Source: a bacterium (GTDB lineage Bacteria; JAJVIF01; JAPKYR01). Taken from it: a stretch of 38,555 bases of DNA. Positions 25,334-33,951 of this stretch are shown here, one piece after another. The stretch lies in assembly GCA_026394215.1 (NCBI GenBank), contig JAPKYR010000161.1, positions 1 through 38,555 of the forward strand, written 5' to 3'. Made by a program: the position numbers and the translations under genes. Numbering within the stretch: position 1 is the stretch's first letter; every line of letters begins with the position of its first letter. The notes under the pieces are model-generated. The model made no database searches, was not told where the DNA came from, and saw only the letters and a list, made by a program, of their open reading frames with translations.

Positions 25334-25663
25334 ATGACAACACCTGACGATTTAAAAGGAAAAGCAATTAACCTTTCTGAACTGGTGCAGTACCAGGGCG
25401 GATCGGTAGTATCGAAACAGATAATCAAAAAAGATATCGGGACAGTGACTGTTTTCGCGTTCGATAAGGGCGAAGGATTGAGCGAACACACCGCGCCGTT
25501 CGATGCGCTTGTTCAAATACTGGACGGAGTCGCGGAGATTTCGATTTCCGGTATTTCACACACGGTAAAATCCGGGGAGTTTATTGTCATGCCGGCGAAC
25601 GAACCGCATGCGCTGAAGGCAGTGGAAAAATTCAAAATGATGCTCGTTATGATCAGGGGTTAA
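25334..25663 (+). CDS. Small cupin-domain protein
   Basis: This 109-residue single-domain cupin has the two conserved motifs: FDKGEGLSEHTAPFDALVQILDG near residues 43-65 and GEFIVMPANEPHALKA near residues 80-95. The metal-binding His/Glu pattern is partial (His52 and His92 can be seen), so metal binding is possible but not certain. Such proteins are small isomerases, dioxygenase-like enzymes or binding proteins. A ribosome site (GGACGGGATGA) lies upstream. It sits behind the cysteine hydrolase gene and may act on the same compound. Confidence 0.8.
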   Translation: MTTPDDLKGKAINLSELVQYQGGSVVSKQIIKKDIGTVTVFAFDKGEGLSEHTAPFDALVQILDGVAEISISGISHTVKSGEFIVMPANEPHALKAVEKFKMMLVMIRG

Positions 25664-25681
25664 ATTTACATTTTGTAAACA

Positions 25682-25704
25682 GTGGCATGCGACTCCGGCG
25701 CATG
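25682..25704. repeat. Dispersed palindromic repeat, copy 5 (single arm)
   Basis: A single perfect 23-base arm with core GGCATGCGACTCCGGCGC sits between the convergent cupin and membrane-protein genes. The second arm is missing. Confidence 0.75.
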
Positions 25705-25722
25705 AATTCTCATCTGCCTATT

Positions 25723-26169
25723 CTATCTTTTTCCTGATTTCGGATACAAATACAGTAGAATCACAATCGAACCCGCGATCAGTCCGACATTGAACCATTC
25801 CCTGGATGATAACCCTCGCGCTAAAAGGCTATAGATGAATACCAAAAGTGTTCCGATCGACACGATCAGTATCATGTCAATGATGATTTTAAACCTGACG
25901 GGGTAGTACGATGCGCGCCAGATTGTGATGGCGAATGCGATATTGAGAACCCCCATCAGGTTCGCAGACCAGGCATCATAGGTGTTGGCCGGGTCATACT
26001 GGCTGATTCCCATAACGGTGACCAGGTACCATTCGGGGCGGATGAGATGAGTAAGTCCCCAGTAGAAAAATAGAATGACCGCCAGTATTTTCATAAAGGC
26101 AGGCAGAAGGGGATGGCAAGAGGTTTCGGGATTTTTATTTTGATTAATCTTATCGGTTTTATCCTGCAT
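25723..26169 (-). CDS. Four-helix membrane protein of unknown function
   Basis: This 148-residue protein has four hydrophobic segments (AFMKILAVILFFYWGLTHLI; ANLMGVLNIAFAITIWRA; FKIIIDMILIVSIGTLLVFIYSLLA; WFNVGLIAGSIVILLYLY) and a polar N-terminus of about 20 residues. GGAGA precedes the ATG. The organisation recalls small BphX- or DoxX-like membrane proteins, but no diagnostic motif is seen. The function is unknown. Confidence 0.6.
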   Translation of the reverse strand: MQDKTDKINQNKNPETSCHPLLPAFMKILAVILFFYWGLTHLIRPEWYLVTVMGISQYDPANTYDAWSANLMGVLNIAFAITIWRASYYPVRFKIIIDMILIVSIGTLLVFIYSLLARGLSSREWFNVGLIAGSIVILLYLYPKSGKR

Positions 26170-26400
26170 GGAAGTCTCCGGTTCGAGCTTGAATCATACC
26201 ATTTATCGCATCGAGAATTAAAAATCCCGGGTGGGTTATCCGGAAAATTGGCTTGCCGGGTTGTTTTCACCTTGAATCGATGACCGGAATGTTTACTTTT
26301 ACCTCTATTTTTGTCTATGCTAACTGGCTATCTTACCCGTTTCTGTGAGATATTAAATTGGAATAGAAACAGGACTGCATATCGTCCTGGAGGCGAAGAA

Positions 26401-27564
26401 ATGCTTATAAGATCAATTTTGATGACTTTGATATCCCTGATATTAATCCTGGTCGCGGCATCCCCCGCATTCGCAGCGCGGAACGAGATAAGTCCCGGTC
26501 AGACGATAGAAAGCCGTTTAGATACGGATGACGATCAGCTCGAGGACGGTTGTTATTTTGAAACGTACACGATTGACTGCGAGCCCGGGACGCTGGTTAC
26601 CATCTCCGAATCGTCGGATAAGATGGACTGTTATCTTATAGTTACAGGATCGCGAGATTCACAATGGGAGAACGATGATATCACCAGCGACATTTTAGAT
26701 TCGCGGGTAACGGTTATGATTACGGACCCGGCGGACTTTGAGATAATCGCCACGACATTTTCGGAGGAGACCGGAGCATACACTTTAACTGTTGAGGAAA
26801 TTGTTCGACCGGAATATTTCGGGGTTTTTGTCGGGATCGAAGATTACGGCGAAGAATTTGCAAGCGCTCCGTTATGCGATCAGGATGCGGAAAATCTGGT
26901 AGACGCATTTATACAATCCGACCTTATGGAACGTGACCATACAATACTCCTTACGAATGAAGACGCGGAATTGGCGGACGTCGAAGACGCGATGGATGAA
27001 ATGTCGCGTATGGTGGGTCCGGACGATGTTTTCATTTTCTTTTTCTCGGGACATGGCGATCGTGTCGAGGCTTCAGCAGAAAACATGGCCGGTGAGATCG
27101 ATGGCATGGACGAGACATTGGCTTTGAGGGACCAGAATCTGGTCGACGATCATCTTGCTGAAATGTTGAATGCGATAGACGCCGGATTGAAAGTAGCGGT
27201 GATGGACTCCTGCTATGCCGGTGGAGTCGCGGAGGATGTTTCCAGATATCCAAAGACAGTTGGACTCGCATCGAGCGAAGAGGATGTTCTCAGCGATTTC
27301 GCCACGGAACTCGATGCCGGCGGATTCTTATCGGTATTTTTCAAGGAAGCTATCAGCGGCGACGCCGATCTGGACGGCGATGGAATTGTAATGATCGGCG
27401 AACTGGCCCGGTATTTGAGAATCAGATATCTTGAGGACGGTCCCACGACTGAGCAGGCCATGTATGGCTATCCTGAGCTGGTCGATGAGAGAGGGCTTGT
27501 GACGCAGGACACAATATTCTGCTGGTGGGTTGAAACGGGAAATCGGCATTCGAATAAAGATTAA
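26401..27564 (+). CDS. Secreted caspase-like (C14) protease with PPC and EF-hand
   Basis: This 387-residue protein begins with a Sec signal peptide (LISLILILVAASPAFAA). Residues about 28-135 form a PPC-like beta domain (EISPGQTIESRLDTDDDQ..YFETYTI..). A caspase-fold peptidase follows: the catalytic His218 is in FFFSGHGD and Cys271 in VMDSCYAGG. The stretch DLDGDGIVMIGE (residues 323-334) fits a canonical EF-hand calcium loop, with Asp at positions 1, 3 and 5, Gly at 6 and Glu at 12. Calcium activation, as in metacaspases, is a reasonable inference. The start at 26401 has GGAGGCGAAGAA before it; a longer frame from 26311 is not supported. Export outside the cytoplasm is unusual for this family. 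Confidence 0.8.
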   Translation: MLIRSILMTLISLILILVAASPAFAARNEISPGQTIESRLDTDDDQLEDGCYFETYTIDCEPGTLVTISESSDKMDCYLIVTGSRDSQWENDDITSDILDSRVTVMITDPADFEIIATTFSEETGAYTLTVEEIVRPEYFGVFVGIEDYGEEFASAPLCDQDAENLVDAFIQSDLMERDHTILLTNEDAELADVEDAMDEMSRMVGPDDVFIFFFSGHGDRVEASAENMAGEIDGMDETLALRDQNLVDDHLAEMLNAIDAGLKVAVMDSCYAGGVAEDVSRYPKTVGLASSEEDVLSDFATELDAGGFLSVFFKEAISGDADLDGDGIVMIGELARYLRIRYLEDGPTTEQAMYGYPELVDERGLVTQDTIFCWWVETGNRHSNKD

Positions 27565-27628
27565 ATATCAGATGAAAAATTCCCGAACTTGCGTTTTCAT
27601 ATAATAAAATATGAGTTTGGATTCCCAA

Positions 27629-27663
27629 AGGCGGGGCTATAATTAGACCCGCTTTTTTATTTT
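27629..27663 (+). terminator. Terminator of the caspase-like gene
   Basis: GCGGG/CCCGC with a 12-base AT-rich loop is followed by TTTTTTATTTT. It lies 65 bases after the stop codon. Confidence 0.7.
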
Positions 27664-27765
27664 AGTGCTTGATTACTGTCTTTACCATCATAACCTGCTC
27701 TGCTATACTGTCCGCGTTCACGTATCCCTTAAGCGGTGAATTTTGTATGCCGCAGGAGGAGCTAA

Positions 27766-28578
27766 ATGGATTTCGATGCAACTGCCCAGGTCGACCAGAT
27801 ATTGGCTAACTATGAAGCATCGAGGTTAATTATCTGGATTACCCTCGGCGTCATTGTCGTAGCCCTGATCGCATTAGGGACTGAATTCTGGGTAAACCTC
27901 TTCGGGGTTATTTTCTCCCCGTCGCTGACTTTTCAAAGGATTCTTGGCGAAGCCCAGACTGTCCCCGGACTGGTAATTATCGCGATAACAGGCATGGCCT
28001 GCGGAGCGATAGTGAACGGATTTCTGTCAAATGAGGTCATAGTGCAAAAGATTGTGGACACCATAAATTCCGACATGGTGAAGCAAGGGGGTGATCAGCT
28101 CGACCAGGTATTCAAGCAAACCCAATCGGACTTCAGTCTGGTTGGGAATCTGGACTACGTCCGTGAATATATTTTCCAGGCTCAGAGTCTTGCTGTTGCG
28201 ATCCCGATTGCATTTCTTGTCGCATGGATTCTATGGGGCCTTGCCGGACAGCTTGCGAGCATGATCGCCGGTAATAAAGCCGGGCATGGAATTACAAACC
28301 TCTGGTCCGCCATCCCATATATCTGGATCTTCCTGATTTTATCAACATGGCTCTCTATGTTGCAGATGGCTGGCAGGTCAGGCGTTAATATCATAGGCTT
28401 AATCGTGGGACTGTTCATGGTTTTCATTCATGTCGTCATGATGAGAGAGCACGGCAGGTATTCAATCGCAAACGCGGTCATATCTACCGTGCTTACCGGT
28501 ATACTGTATCCAATTCTTTTAGTTGTAGTTACCATTCTGATCGTTGGAATAGTAGCTCAGGCCGCTATCTACCTTTGA
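27766..28578 (+). CDS. Yip1-like polytopic membrane protein
   Basis: This 270-residue protein has an amphipathic N-terminus and five or six membrane segments. The block FGVIFSPSLTFQRILGEAQTVPGLVIIAI is typical of the Yip1 domain (PF04893), in which a pre-membrane 'P..TF..I' motif precedes the helices. Bacterial members have no settled function. The ATG is preceded by GCAGGAGGAGC. A BON-domain lipoprotein gene starts 37 bases downstream on the same strand, so the two are probably co-expressed. Confidence 0.7.
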   Translation: MDFDATAQVDQILANYEASRLIIWITLGVIVVALIALGTEFWVNLFGVIFSPSLTFQRILGEAQTVPGLVIIAITGMACGAIVNGFLSNEVIVQKIVDTINSDMVKQGGDQLDQVFKQTQSDFSLVGNLDYVREYIFQAQSLAVAIPIAFLVAWILWGLAGQLASMIAGNKAGHGITNLWSAIPYIWIFLILSTWLSMLQMAGRSGVNIIGLIVGLFMVFIHVVMMREHGRYSIANAVISTVLTGILYPILLVVVTILIVGIVAQAAIYL

Positions 28579-28615
28579 TTCTGACATGGATTTTGAATTA
28601 CGGAGGGATAAGAAC

Positions 28616-28999
28616 ATGAATCGAAAGTATTATCTGCCCCTGATATTATTCGGGTTAGTATCTCTGCTGCTGACCGGATGTCCCAAGTCGGTCGATGAGT
28701 CGATCCGCGAGAATACGCACATCGGGGCGCTCGATGAGGCAACCCATGCCCGCGACATAGCTCTGGATGCGGCGGTGCAGTCGAATATTCAAACGGACCC
28801 GGTTCTTGACTGGTACGCGAGAACCTACGGAATTACTGTCGAAGTATCACATGCGGTCGCTACCGTGCATATGACAGTCAAGACTGAAGAGTTGAAGCAA
28901 CAGGCTCTCGAACTCGCGAAGGCTACTGAAGGAATCGCGGATGTGGTCGATGAGATCGTTGTGGATCCTAATACCGAGGACGCTCCGTTTGAGTGGTAG
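28616..28999 (+). CDS. BON-domain lipoprotein
   Basis: This 127-residue protein has a lipoprotein signal (LFGLVSLLLTGC; acylated Cys near residue 22) and a BON domain at about residues 50-115. The domain shows ARDIALDAAVQSN..TDPVLDWYARTYGITVEVSHAVATVHMTV..EELKQQALELAKATEGIADVVDEIVV. BON domains (as in OsmY) bind phospholipid or other envelope components. I start it at 28616 with CGGAGGGATAAG before it; a start at 28586 would add ten residues in front of the signal peptide. A strong terminator follows at 29083. Confidence 0.8.
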   Translation: MNRKYYLPLILFGLVSLLLTGCPKSVDESIRENTHIGALDEATHARDIALDAAVQSNIQTDPVLDWYARTYGITVEVSHAVATVHMTVKTEELKQQALELAKATEGIADVVDEIVVDPNTEDAPFEW

Positions 29000-29082
29000 T
29001 GAAAGATTTTCCCGGATACCAGCTACCCTCCACTTACGCTCCGGGATAGCAGGTACCGGTATTTAAAACGAGAAATTCAAAA

Positions 29083-29106
29083 AGCCCCGCCATGGGGCTT
29101 TTTTAA
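29083..29106. terminator. Bidirectional terminator between the BON lipoprotein gene and pyrBI
   Basis: AGCCCC/GGGGCT forms a compact hairpin with a 5-base loop. T residues follow on the forward strand and the A run before it serves as T on the reverse strand. It fits termination of both convergent transcripts. Confidence 0.8.
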
Positions 29107-29148
29107 TATCTGGAATAAGTCAGGATGTCTCGACAGATTATTTAACAG

Positions 29149-29616
29149 CTACACTATCTTAATCTCGCTTTCGCGTATGTATCTTTCGCAGTACGTACAT
29201 AGAAGAAAAATCGGGCTTTCACGCACGAGCCTGAATCGCCCTTCGACATTTTCCACATTCGTGACGCAGTTCGGGTTCGGGCACTTGATAATCCCCACAA
29301 TCTCTTTAGGGAAGCTGACCTTGAATTTTTTAACCACATCGTAATGTTCGATAATGCTGACAGTGGCGTTGGGGCTTACAATCGACAGCTTGTCCACATC
29401 TTCCTGCGTGAGGAATCGGTTCGCGATTTTTATGATCCCTTTTTTACCGAGTGCGGCAGATTGTAGATTCGTCCCGACCGTGACTGTATCTTCTATGTTG
29501 TCGTCGATGTCCAGAAGTTTCACGACCTGGAAGACGACATGCGGATTCAGATGGTCGATCACCGTGCCGGTTTCGATAAGCGATATAGTACGTGTTTTTT
29601 CCTTATGGTCGCTCAT
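29149..29616 (-). CDS. pyrI: Aspartate carbamoyltransferase regulatory subunit
   Basis: This 155-residue protein matches PyrI. Its N-terminal allosteric domain binds CTP/ATP (ETGTVIDHLNPHVVFQVVKLL..GKKGIIKIANRFLTQEDVDKL). Its C-terminal zinc domain carries four cysteines as CPNPNC and CTYC, needed to contact the catalytic trimer. It overlaps the end of pyrB by four bases (ATGA), which implies coupled translation. Presence of PyrI means the ATCase is likely the enteric-type dodecamer under feedback control by nucleotides. Confidence 0.93.
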   Translation of the reverse strand: MSDHKEKTRTISLIETGTVIDHLNPHVVFQVVKLLDIDDNIEDTVTVGTNLQSAALGKKGIIKIANRFLTQEDVDKLSIVSPNATVSIIEHYDVVKKFKVSFPKEIVGIIKCPNPNCVTNVENVEGRFRLVRESPIFLLCTYCERYIRESEIKIV

Positions 29617-30539
29617 GACAACACCCCCATGACAAGCCCGATCAGCGCCATGCGTGTCGGGATTCCATTCGCCGCCTGCTGGAAATACAGCGCGTATGGT
29701 GTACTGTCCACTTCCTCCGACAGTTCATCCACTCTCGGTAGCGGATGTAATATTTTCAGATCCGGATTGCAGCCCTTCAGAAACTGTTTCGAGATATTGT
29801 AGCCCTCGCGGATTTTATCGTAGTCAAGCTCAGTGCCGAATCGTTCGCGCTGGATTCGTGTGACGTAGAGGATGTCGAGGTTTCCCTTGACGGAATCGTA
29901 GTTCGCGTGCTCCTGATAGCTGATTCCCATATTGGCGAGTTCCTCGAGAAGGTCGCTCGGCATTTCGAGTCCTTTCGGCGACACGAAATACATCTGGCAG
30001 TTGTAATGCGCAAGCGCATGGGCGAGAGAGTGCACGGTGCGGCCGTATTTCAGGTCGCCCATGAATCCGATAGTGAGGTTATCAAGCCGCCCTTTGGCTT
30101 TCAGGATTGTGTAGAGATCGAGGAAGGTCTGCGACGGGTGCTGATTCGCGCCGTCGCCGCCGTTAATCACCGGGATATGGGCGATCTCGCTTGCGAATCT
30201 CGCCGATCCCGCGACCGGGTGCCGCATGACGATGAGGTCGGCGTAGCTTTCGACGATTTTTATGCTGTCCGCGAGGCTTTCGCCTTTTTTGGTCGATGAT
30301 GATGACGGGTCGGCGAACCCGATCACCCGTCCGCCAAGTTTTGTCATCGCCGATTCAAAAGACAACCTTGTGCGGGTGGAAGGCTCGAAGAAAAGTGTCG
30401 CCATGATCCTGCCGTCGAGAACGTTGGCATATTTTTTCGGATTTTCATCGACCTGCCTTGCCGTCTCCAGAACATGATGGATTTCTTCGCGCGTGAAGTC
30501 ACGCATCGAGATGATACTTCGTCCTGAGAATGTCTCCAT
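29613..30539 (-). CDS. pyrB: Aspartate carbamoyltransferase catalytic subunit
   Basis: This 308-residue enzyme condenses carbamoyl phosphate with aspartate in the first committed step of pyrimidine synthesis. The carbamoyl-phosphate site FFEPSTRTRLSFE (about residues 50-62), the DPSSSSTKKGES loop with its lysine, the GDGANQHPSQTFLDLYT block and the HPLPRVDELSEEVD substrate loop are all intact. A CATGAAG context gives a weak ribosome site. It forms an operon with pyrI. The neighbouring arcC-argF operon uses the same substrate, carbamoyl phosphate. Confidence 0.95.
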   Translation of the reverse strand: METFSGRSIISMRDFTREEIHHVLETARQVDENPKKYANVLDGRIMATLFFEPSTRTRLSFESAMTKLGGRVIGFADPSSSSTKKGESLADSIKIVESYADLIVMRHPVAGSARFASEIAHIPVINGGDGANQHPSQTFLDLYTILKAKGRLDNLTIGFMGDLKYGRTVHSLAHALAHYNCQMYFVSPKGLEMPSDLLEELANMGISYQEHANYDSVKGNLDILYVTRIQRERFGTELDYDKIREGYNISKQFLKGCNPDLKILHPLPRVDELSEEVDSTPYALYFQQAANGIPTRMALIGLVMGVLS

Positions 30540-30816
30540 GAAGAGGATCCCTCATCCGTATGGTTCTATAAGCTCGGAAAAGTATACCGATGATCGTATT
30601 CAATCGCAACTGGATGAGATTGCATGAAATGGAAAATTTTCAATCCACAAATTGCAAGATACTTGACAGATGCTGTTTCATATGTTAGATCAGAATTAGA
30701 CTTAATCTGATGCCGGGAAAGGAGGGGACTCCTTCATAAAGATAACTGCTGACTTCTAGTTACCATTTATAATTGCCGATTGTTAATTATTATTCTCATC
30801 CATTCGGAGGTGGATT

Positions 30817-32010
30817 ATGAAAACGTACACATTGTTCTGTCTTGTCGCGATCCTTCTATTCGGATGCGCGCATGACCCTGTAGCGCCGGGAACGTCAGTT
30901 GATCCCTCAATTAATTCCGGGGATTTGCAGACCTCAGCGGGAGGCGATATCTCCATTCACAATCCGCACAAATTATGGGCTGCTGGAAACATCTACTTCG
31001 ACGCCGATCATGAAACCGTCGAATTGGTCCCGTTCCGGTTTGGAGGGATACACCTGAATGTCCTGAAATTTTTCGAGACATCGTGCGATGACTGCTTGCT
31101 GATTACTGGCGCGAGTAAAAACGGTGATGGCACTTTTAACCTCTCTATTGAAATCACACATCCATTCCCGAACCATAAGGAACTGACTGTATTCGATCCG
31201 AAGCTGATACTTATGTTCCAGGGATCGCATGTGATACCCGTGTTAATCCATAAGTTTCCGCTATATCCAATAGACTGGCGGTTGTCTTGGCGACTCATGG
31301 GCGACCCGGAGGTTCTGAACGCCGATGGCTACACCTATTTCTGGTGCCCCGATTATGATTCCGGGATCGACCTGCCGATTTTTAAGTACTGGGAAGGAAA
31401 ATACGCTTTTGGAGGACAACCGATAGCGAATCTGAACGCGTTCTTAAACTTCTACTCGAATGAGGATCGCCATATGCTCGAAAGCGGAAAAACCGTCGAG
31501 AAAACATTCCGTATTTCGTTGCCGACTGGTCCTTCGAAGGCGGGATATGCTCTTGATGTATGCTGGGAGCCGCCCATTAACACGCCGGTTATAAATCCTG
31601 TCGATGACTTCCCGATCACAGCTAACCAGCCTGAGATGTTCAGGTTCAAAGAGATTTTCAACAATGGCGAACCGATCACAGATTACACGTGCTGTAACAT
31701 GTTCACCCCCGAAATAGAAGAAGGGCGTGTTGAGTTCGACCAATGGTATTTACTGGACGGTATTTATCCCGATCCGGGGGGTGGGACAAACACGGACTCA
31801 TTTTTTATGGATCCTGCAGGAACTGTCCTAAGTTCATGTAATTCACCAGACCCGGATCATATCAGATGCGGGAATCAACTTTATCTCGCTCCACTCCCCG
31901 ATGGTACTTATCAGTGCATTGGAGATGGTTCATGGTATGACTACGGTCCTGGGGAAGTGCAGCCATATATGGCATTCGACATTTTTGAATTAGTAATCGA
32001 TCATGAATAA
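30817..32010 (+). CDS. Lipoprotein of unknown function, first of a tandem pair
   Basis: This 397-residue protein has a signal peptide and lipobox (LFCLVAILLFGC) and a likely beta-rich extracytoplasmic body. Notable features are a Cys pair (SCDDC) near residue 92, a block FNLSIEITHPFPNHKELTVFDPKLILMF, and the motif GYALDVCWEPP..DDFPITANQPEMFRF near residues 245-275. It starts with a CGGAGGTG ribosome site. The next gene is another lipoprotein after 25 bases and begins with a similar 'C-x-DPV' region, so they probably form one operon. No family name can be given. Confidence 0.65.
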   Translation: MKTYTLFCLVAILLFGCAHDPVAPGTSVDPSINSGDLQTSAGGDISIHNPHKLWAAGNIYFDADHETVELVPFRFGGIHLNVLKFFETSCDDCLLITGASKNGDGTFNLSIEITHPFPNHKELTVFDPKLILMFQGSHVIPVLIHKFPLYPIDWRLSWRLMGDPEVLNADGYTYFWCPDYDSGIDLPIFKYWEGKYAFGGQPIANLNAFLNFYSNEDRHMLESGKTVEKTFRISLPTGPSKAGYALDVCWEPPINTPVINPVDDFPITANQPEMFRFKEIFNNGEPITDYTCCNMFTPEIEEGRVEFDQWYLLDGIYPDPGGGTNTDSFFMDPAGTVLSSCNSPDPDHIRCGNQLYLAPLPDGTYQCIGDGSWYDYGPGEVQPYMAFDIFELVIDHE

Positions 32011-32035
32011 AATTTAATCTCTGGGAGGAGAAACA

Positions 32036-33733
32036 ATGTACAAACGACTTATTTATCTATTAATAATAGTTTTGTCATTTTCGTGTAGCGGTAAAGACCC
32101 GGTTTCTACAAGCGAAAATGATAATAATTATGAGAGGGAGGCACTTAACTTTCAACAGCAATCTACTATATTTCCCGATGTCACAGACCTCGATCACTCA
32201 AATGATATCTATTACGATGCTGATGTTACTGAGATTCTCCAAGGTCCTGGATTAGGCTGGTGGGATTGGGGGGTATTTTGGGAGGATAATGCCGAACCGG
32301 CTAACACCTGGTCCGTCGCTGTAGCCCTGAGAGAGGATGGGGCTCCTGGCTTAGGAATCCGGGGAATGGGCATAAGATTTCTCCGTTACGGGGTTATTGA
32401 AGGTGAAATGAGTGATGTTATTGAAGTGGTGGATGAGTTTGGCGACCCGATCGAGGGTAATATTCGTTTACCCAGGATAGCGGCATGTTATTTTTATAAT
32501 GAGGAGGAGGATGATATAGAGCGCAGATTTGTTGAAGTATCGGTTGCATACCAGATTTGGAGTGGTATTGGATGGGATATCCATGTCGTTAGAATGGGAT
32601 TTAATCCTGATATTGATAGTGCCGCAGATTGGACAGACCCTGAGTGGGCAGTTGATGGTCTTATTGGTCGACCAACTCTTGGTCTTCAATATGGGGATAT
32701 GATGATGCCCGATATTGCGTACGATCCCCGTACTGAATCGGAATTGAACAGCAGAGGTGACCTATATTTAGTATACACATGGTATAATCCTGATAATGCC
32801 GGTCCTCTTGAAGGTCCTCGAGTTTATATCAAGTTCGGTGTAAGGAGTGGAACAAATAACTGGCTTTATTCCGATTTTGGCTGGGCAGATCCAGGCCCTT
32901 TTGGCCCACCGAGACCAATACATTATTTACTCAGTGAGGGATTGGGAGTACCCCATGATAGGATTTGCCACGGATTTCATCCGAAAATCGATATAGGTTT
33001 TATTAGCTTCATACCTGGGCAAACGGTGACATGGACAGTTGCGGTTGCCTTTACAGCAGACGGTGGTAATTTTGAACCGCACATAGTAACCTGGCCCGCT
33101 GGTTTGCCATACCCATCCCTTTATAGGTTAGAATTACCAATCAGGCTGGACCCTTACATAATCCTGAATTTTGTGGAAAATCCAGGATTTATGCCATCTG
33201 TCGATATCGGTCCAGTAGGAGCCAATCACTGTGCTGTAACCTGGACGCAAGCCAGATCTGGAAACTGGAACGACGTTACAGTTGGATATATTGATAATCA
33301 CTTTGGGGCATTTTATATAGATTTGGAACCCACTTTTCAGAATGGGATAATGGAGGCATTTGCGTTTCCCTCTGTGGCTGTCTGGGATAATGTGATTGAA
33401 CATAGGGCAAGTATAAGCTATCTGAACTCCCTAAACCCGGTTACAAATAGGTGGGATTCACGAGCTGTAACTTACGACACAACCTACGTCGCTAATCCAC
33501 CGTCTGGTACTGTTGATCAAGTCGGGGTTGAAACTAATATCAGTATCGCACTCCATGGTTTATATGATTCGGGATCGCAATATTCAAACTGGTATGGGAT
33601 CAGCTCGTCAATGTCTATCCATAATGGCCGCTACTGGGTGCTTTATTCTGCGATGCCGGATCCGAATACGGAAGATGTCCCTGATTTGAATCTTAATAAA
33701 GTATTTGGCGCATATGGTTGGACAAATTACTAA
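32036..33733 (+). CDS. Lipoprotein of unknown function, second of a tandem pair
   Basis: This 565-residue protein has a short signal peptide and lipobox (LLIIVLSFSC, Cys17). The mature part is rich in Trp, Gly, Tyr and Asp and appears to repeat a blade-like unit: 'WSVAVALREDGAPGLGIRG', 'FVEVSVAYQIWSGIGWDIHVVRMGF', 'VTWTVAVAFTADGG', 'CAVTWTQARSGNWNDVTVGYI', 'HRASISYLNS'. That is the look of a sialidase- or propeller-like fold, but no Asp-box is clear. GGGAGGAG gives an excellent ribosome site. It is lower in GC than the enzymes around it. The function is unknown. Confidence 0.65.
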   Translation: MYKRLIYLLIIVLSFSCSGKDPVSTSENDNNYEREALNFQQQSTIFPDVTDLDHSNDIYYDADVTEILQGPGLGWWDWGVFWEDNAEPANTWSVAVALREDGAPGLGIRGMGIRFLRYGVIEGEMSDVIEVVDEFGDPIEGNIRLPRIAACYFYNEEEDDIERRFVEVSVAYQIWSGIGWDIHVVRMGFNPDIDSAADWTDPEWAVDGLIGRPTLGLQYGDMMMPDIAYDPRTESELNSRGDLYLVYTWYNPDNAGPLEGPRVYIKFGVRSGTNNWLYSDFGWADPGPFGPPRPIHYLLSEGLGVPHDRICHGFHPKIDIGFISFIPGQTVTWTVAVAFTADGGNFEPHIVTWPAGLPYPSLYRLELPIRLDPYIILNFVENPGFMPSVDIGPVGANHCAVTWTQARSGNWNDVTVGYIDNHFGAFYIDLEPTFQNGIMEAFAFPSVAVWDNVIEHRASISYLNSLNPVTNRWDSRAVTYDTTYVANPPSGTVDQVGVETNISIALHGLYDSGSQYSNWYGISSSMSIHNGRYWVLYSAMPDPNTEDVPDLNLNKVFGAYGWTNY

Positions 33734-33772
33734 ACCTTCAACTACCGAAGTTAGCCGAAATTCCATGCAAAT

Positions 33773-33800
33773 AAAAAATCCCCCGCTACTTACGGGGGAT
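33773..33800 (-). terminator. Terminator shared by argF and the gdhA relic
   Basis: ATCCCCCG/CGGGGGAT with a 7-base loop is followed on the reverse strand by a T-rich run. The hairpin and its flanks closely resemble the gdhA terminator at 9447-9477. Confidence 0.8.
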
Positions 33801-33835
33801 TTGAATATACATCAATATCGAAAAATCCCTTTTAA

Positions 33836-33949
33836 TTACACAAGACCCTGTGCCATCATTGCGTCCGCGATCTTCTTGAAGCCCGCGATGTTCGCCGACA
33901 TGACATAGTTGTCCTTGCATTTATACTCGGCCATCGCCTGTCGAGCAAT
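33836..33949 (-). pseudogene. 3' fragment of a glutamate dehydrogenase gene
   Basis: Read from the reverse strand, this stretch encodes IARQAMAEYKCKDNYVMSAN followed by the GdhA C-terminus (IAGFKKIADAMMAQGLV) and the stop. The intact gdhA ends in NAMDEYKCKDNYVMAANIAG and the same tail. By eye the nucleotide match is around 90% and continues through the non-coding stretch to the terminator. The fragment has no start and lies two bases after the argF stop codon. It is the remains of a second gdhA copy or a duplicated tail captured by recombination. Confidence 0.9.
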
Positions 33950-33951
33950 CC

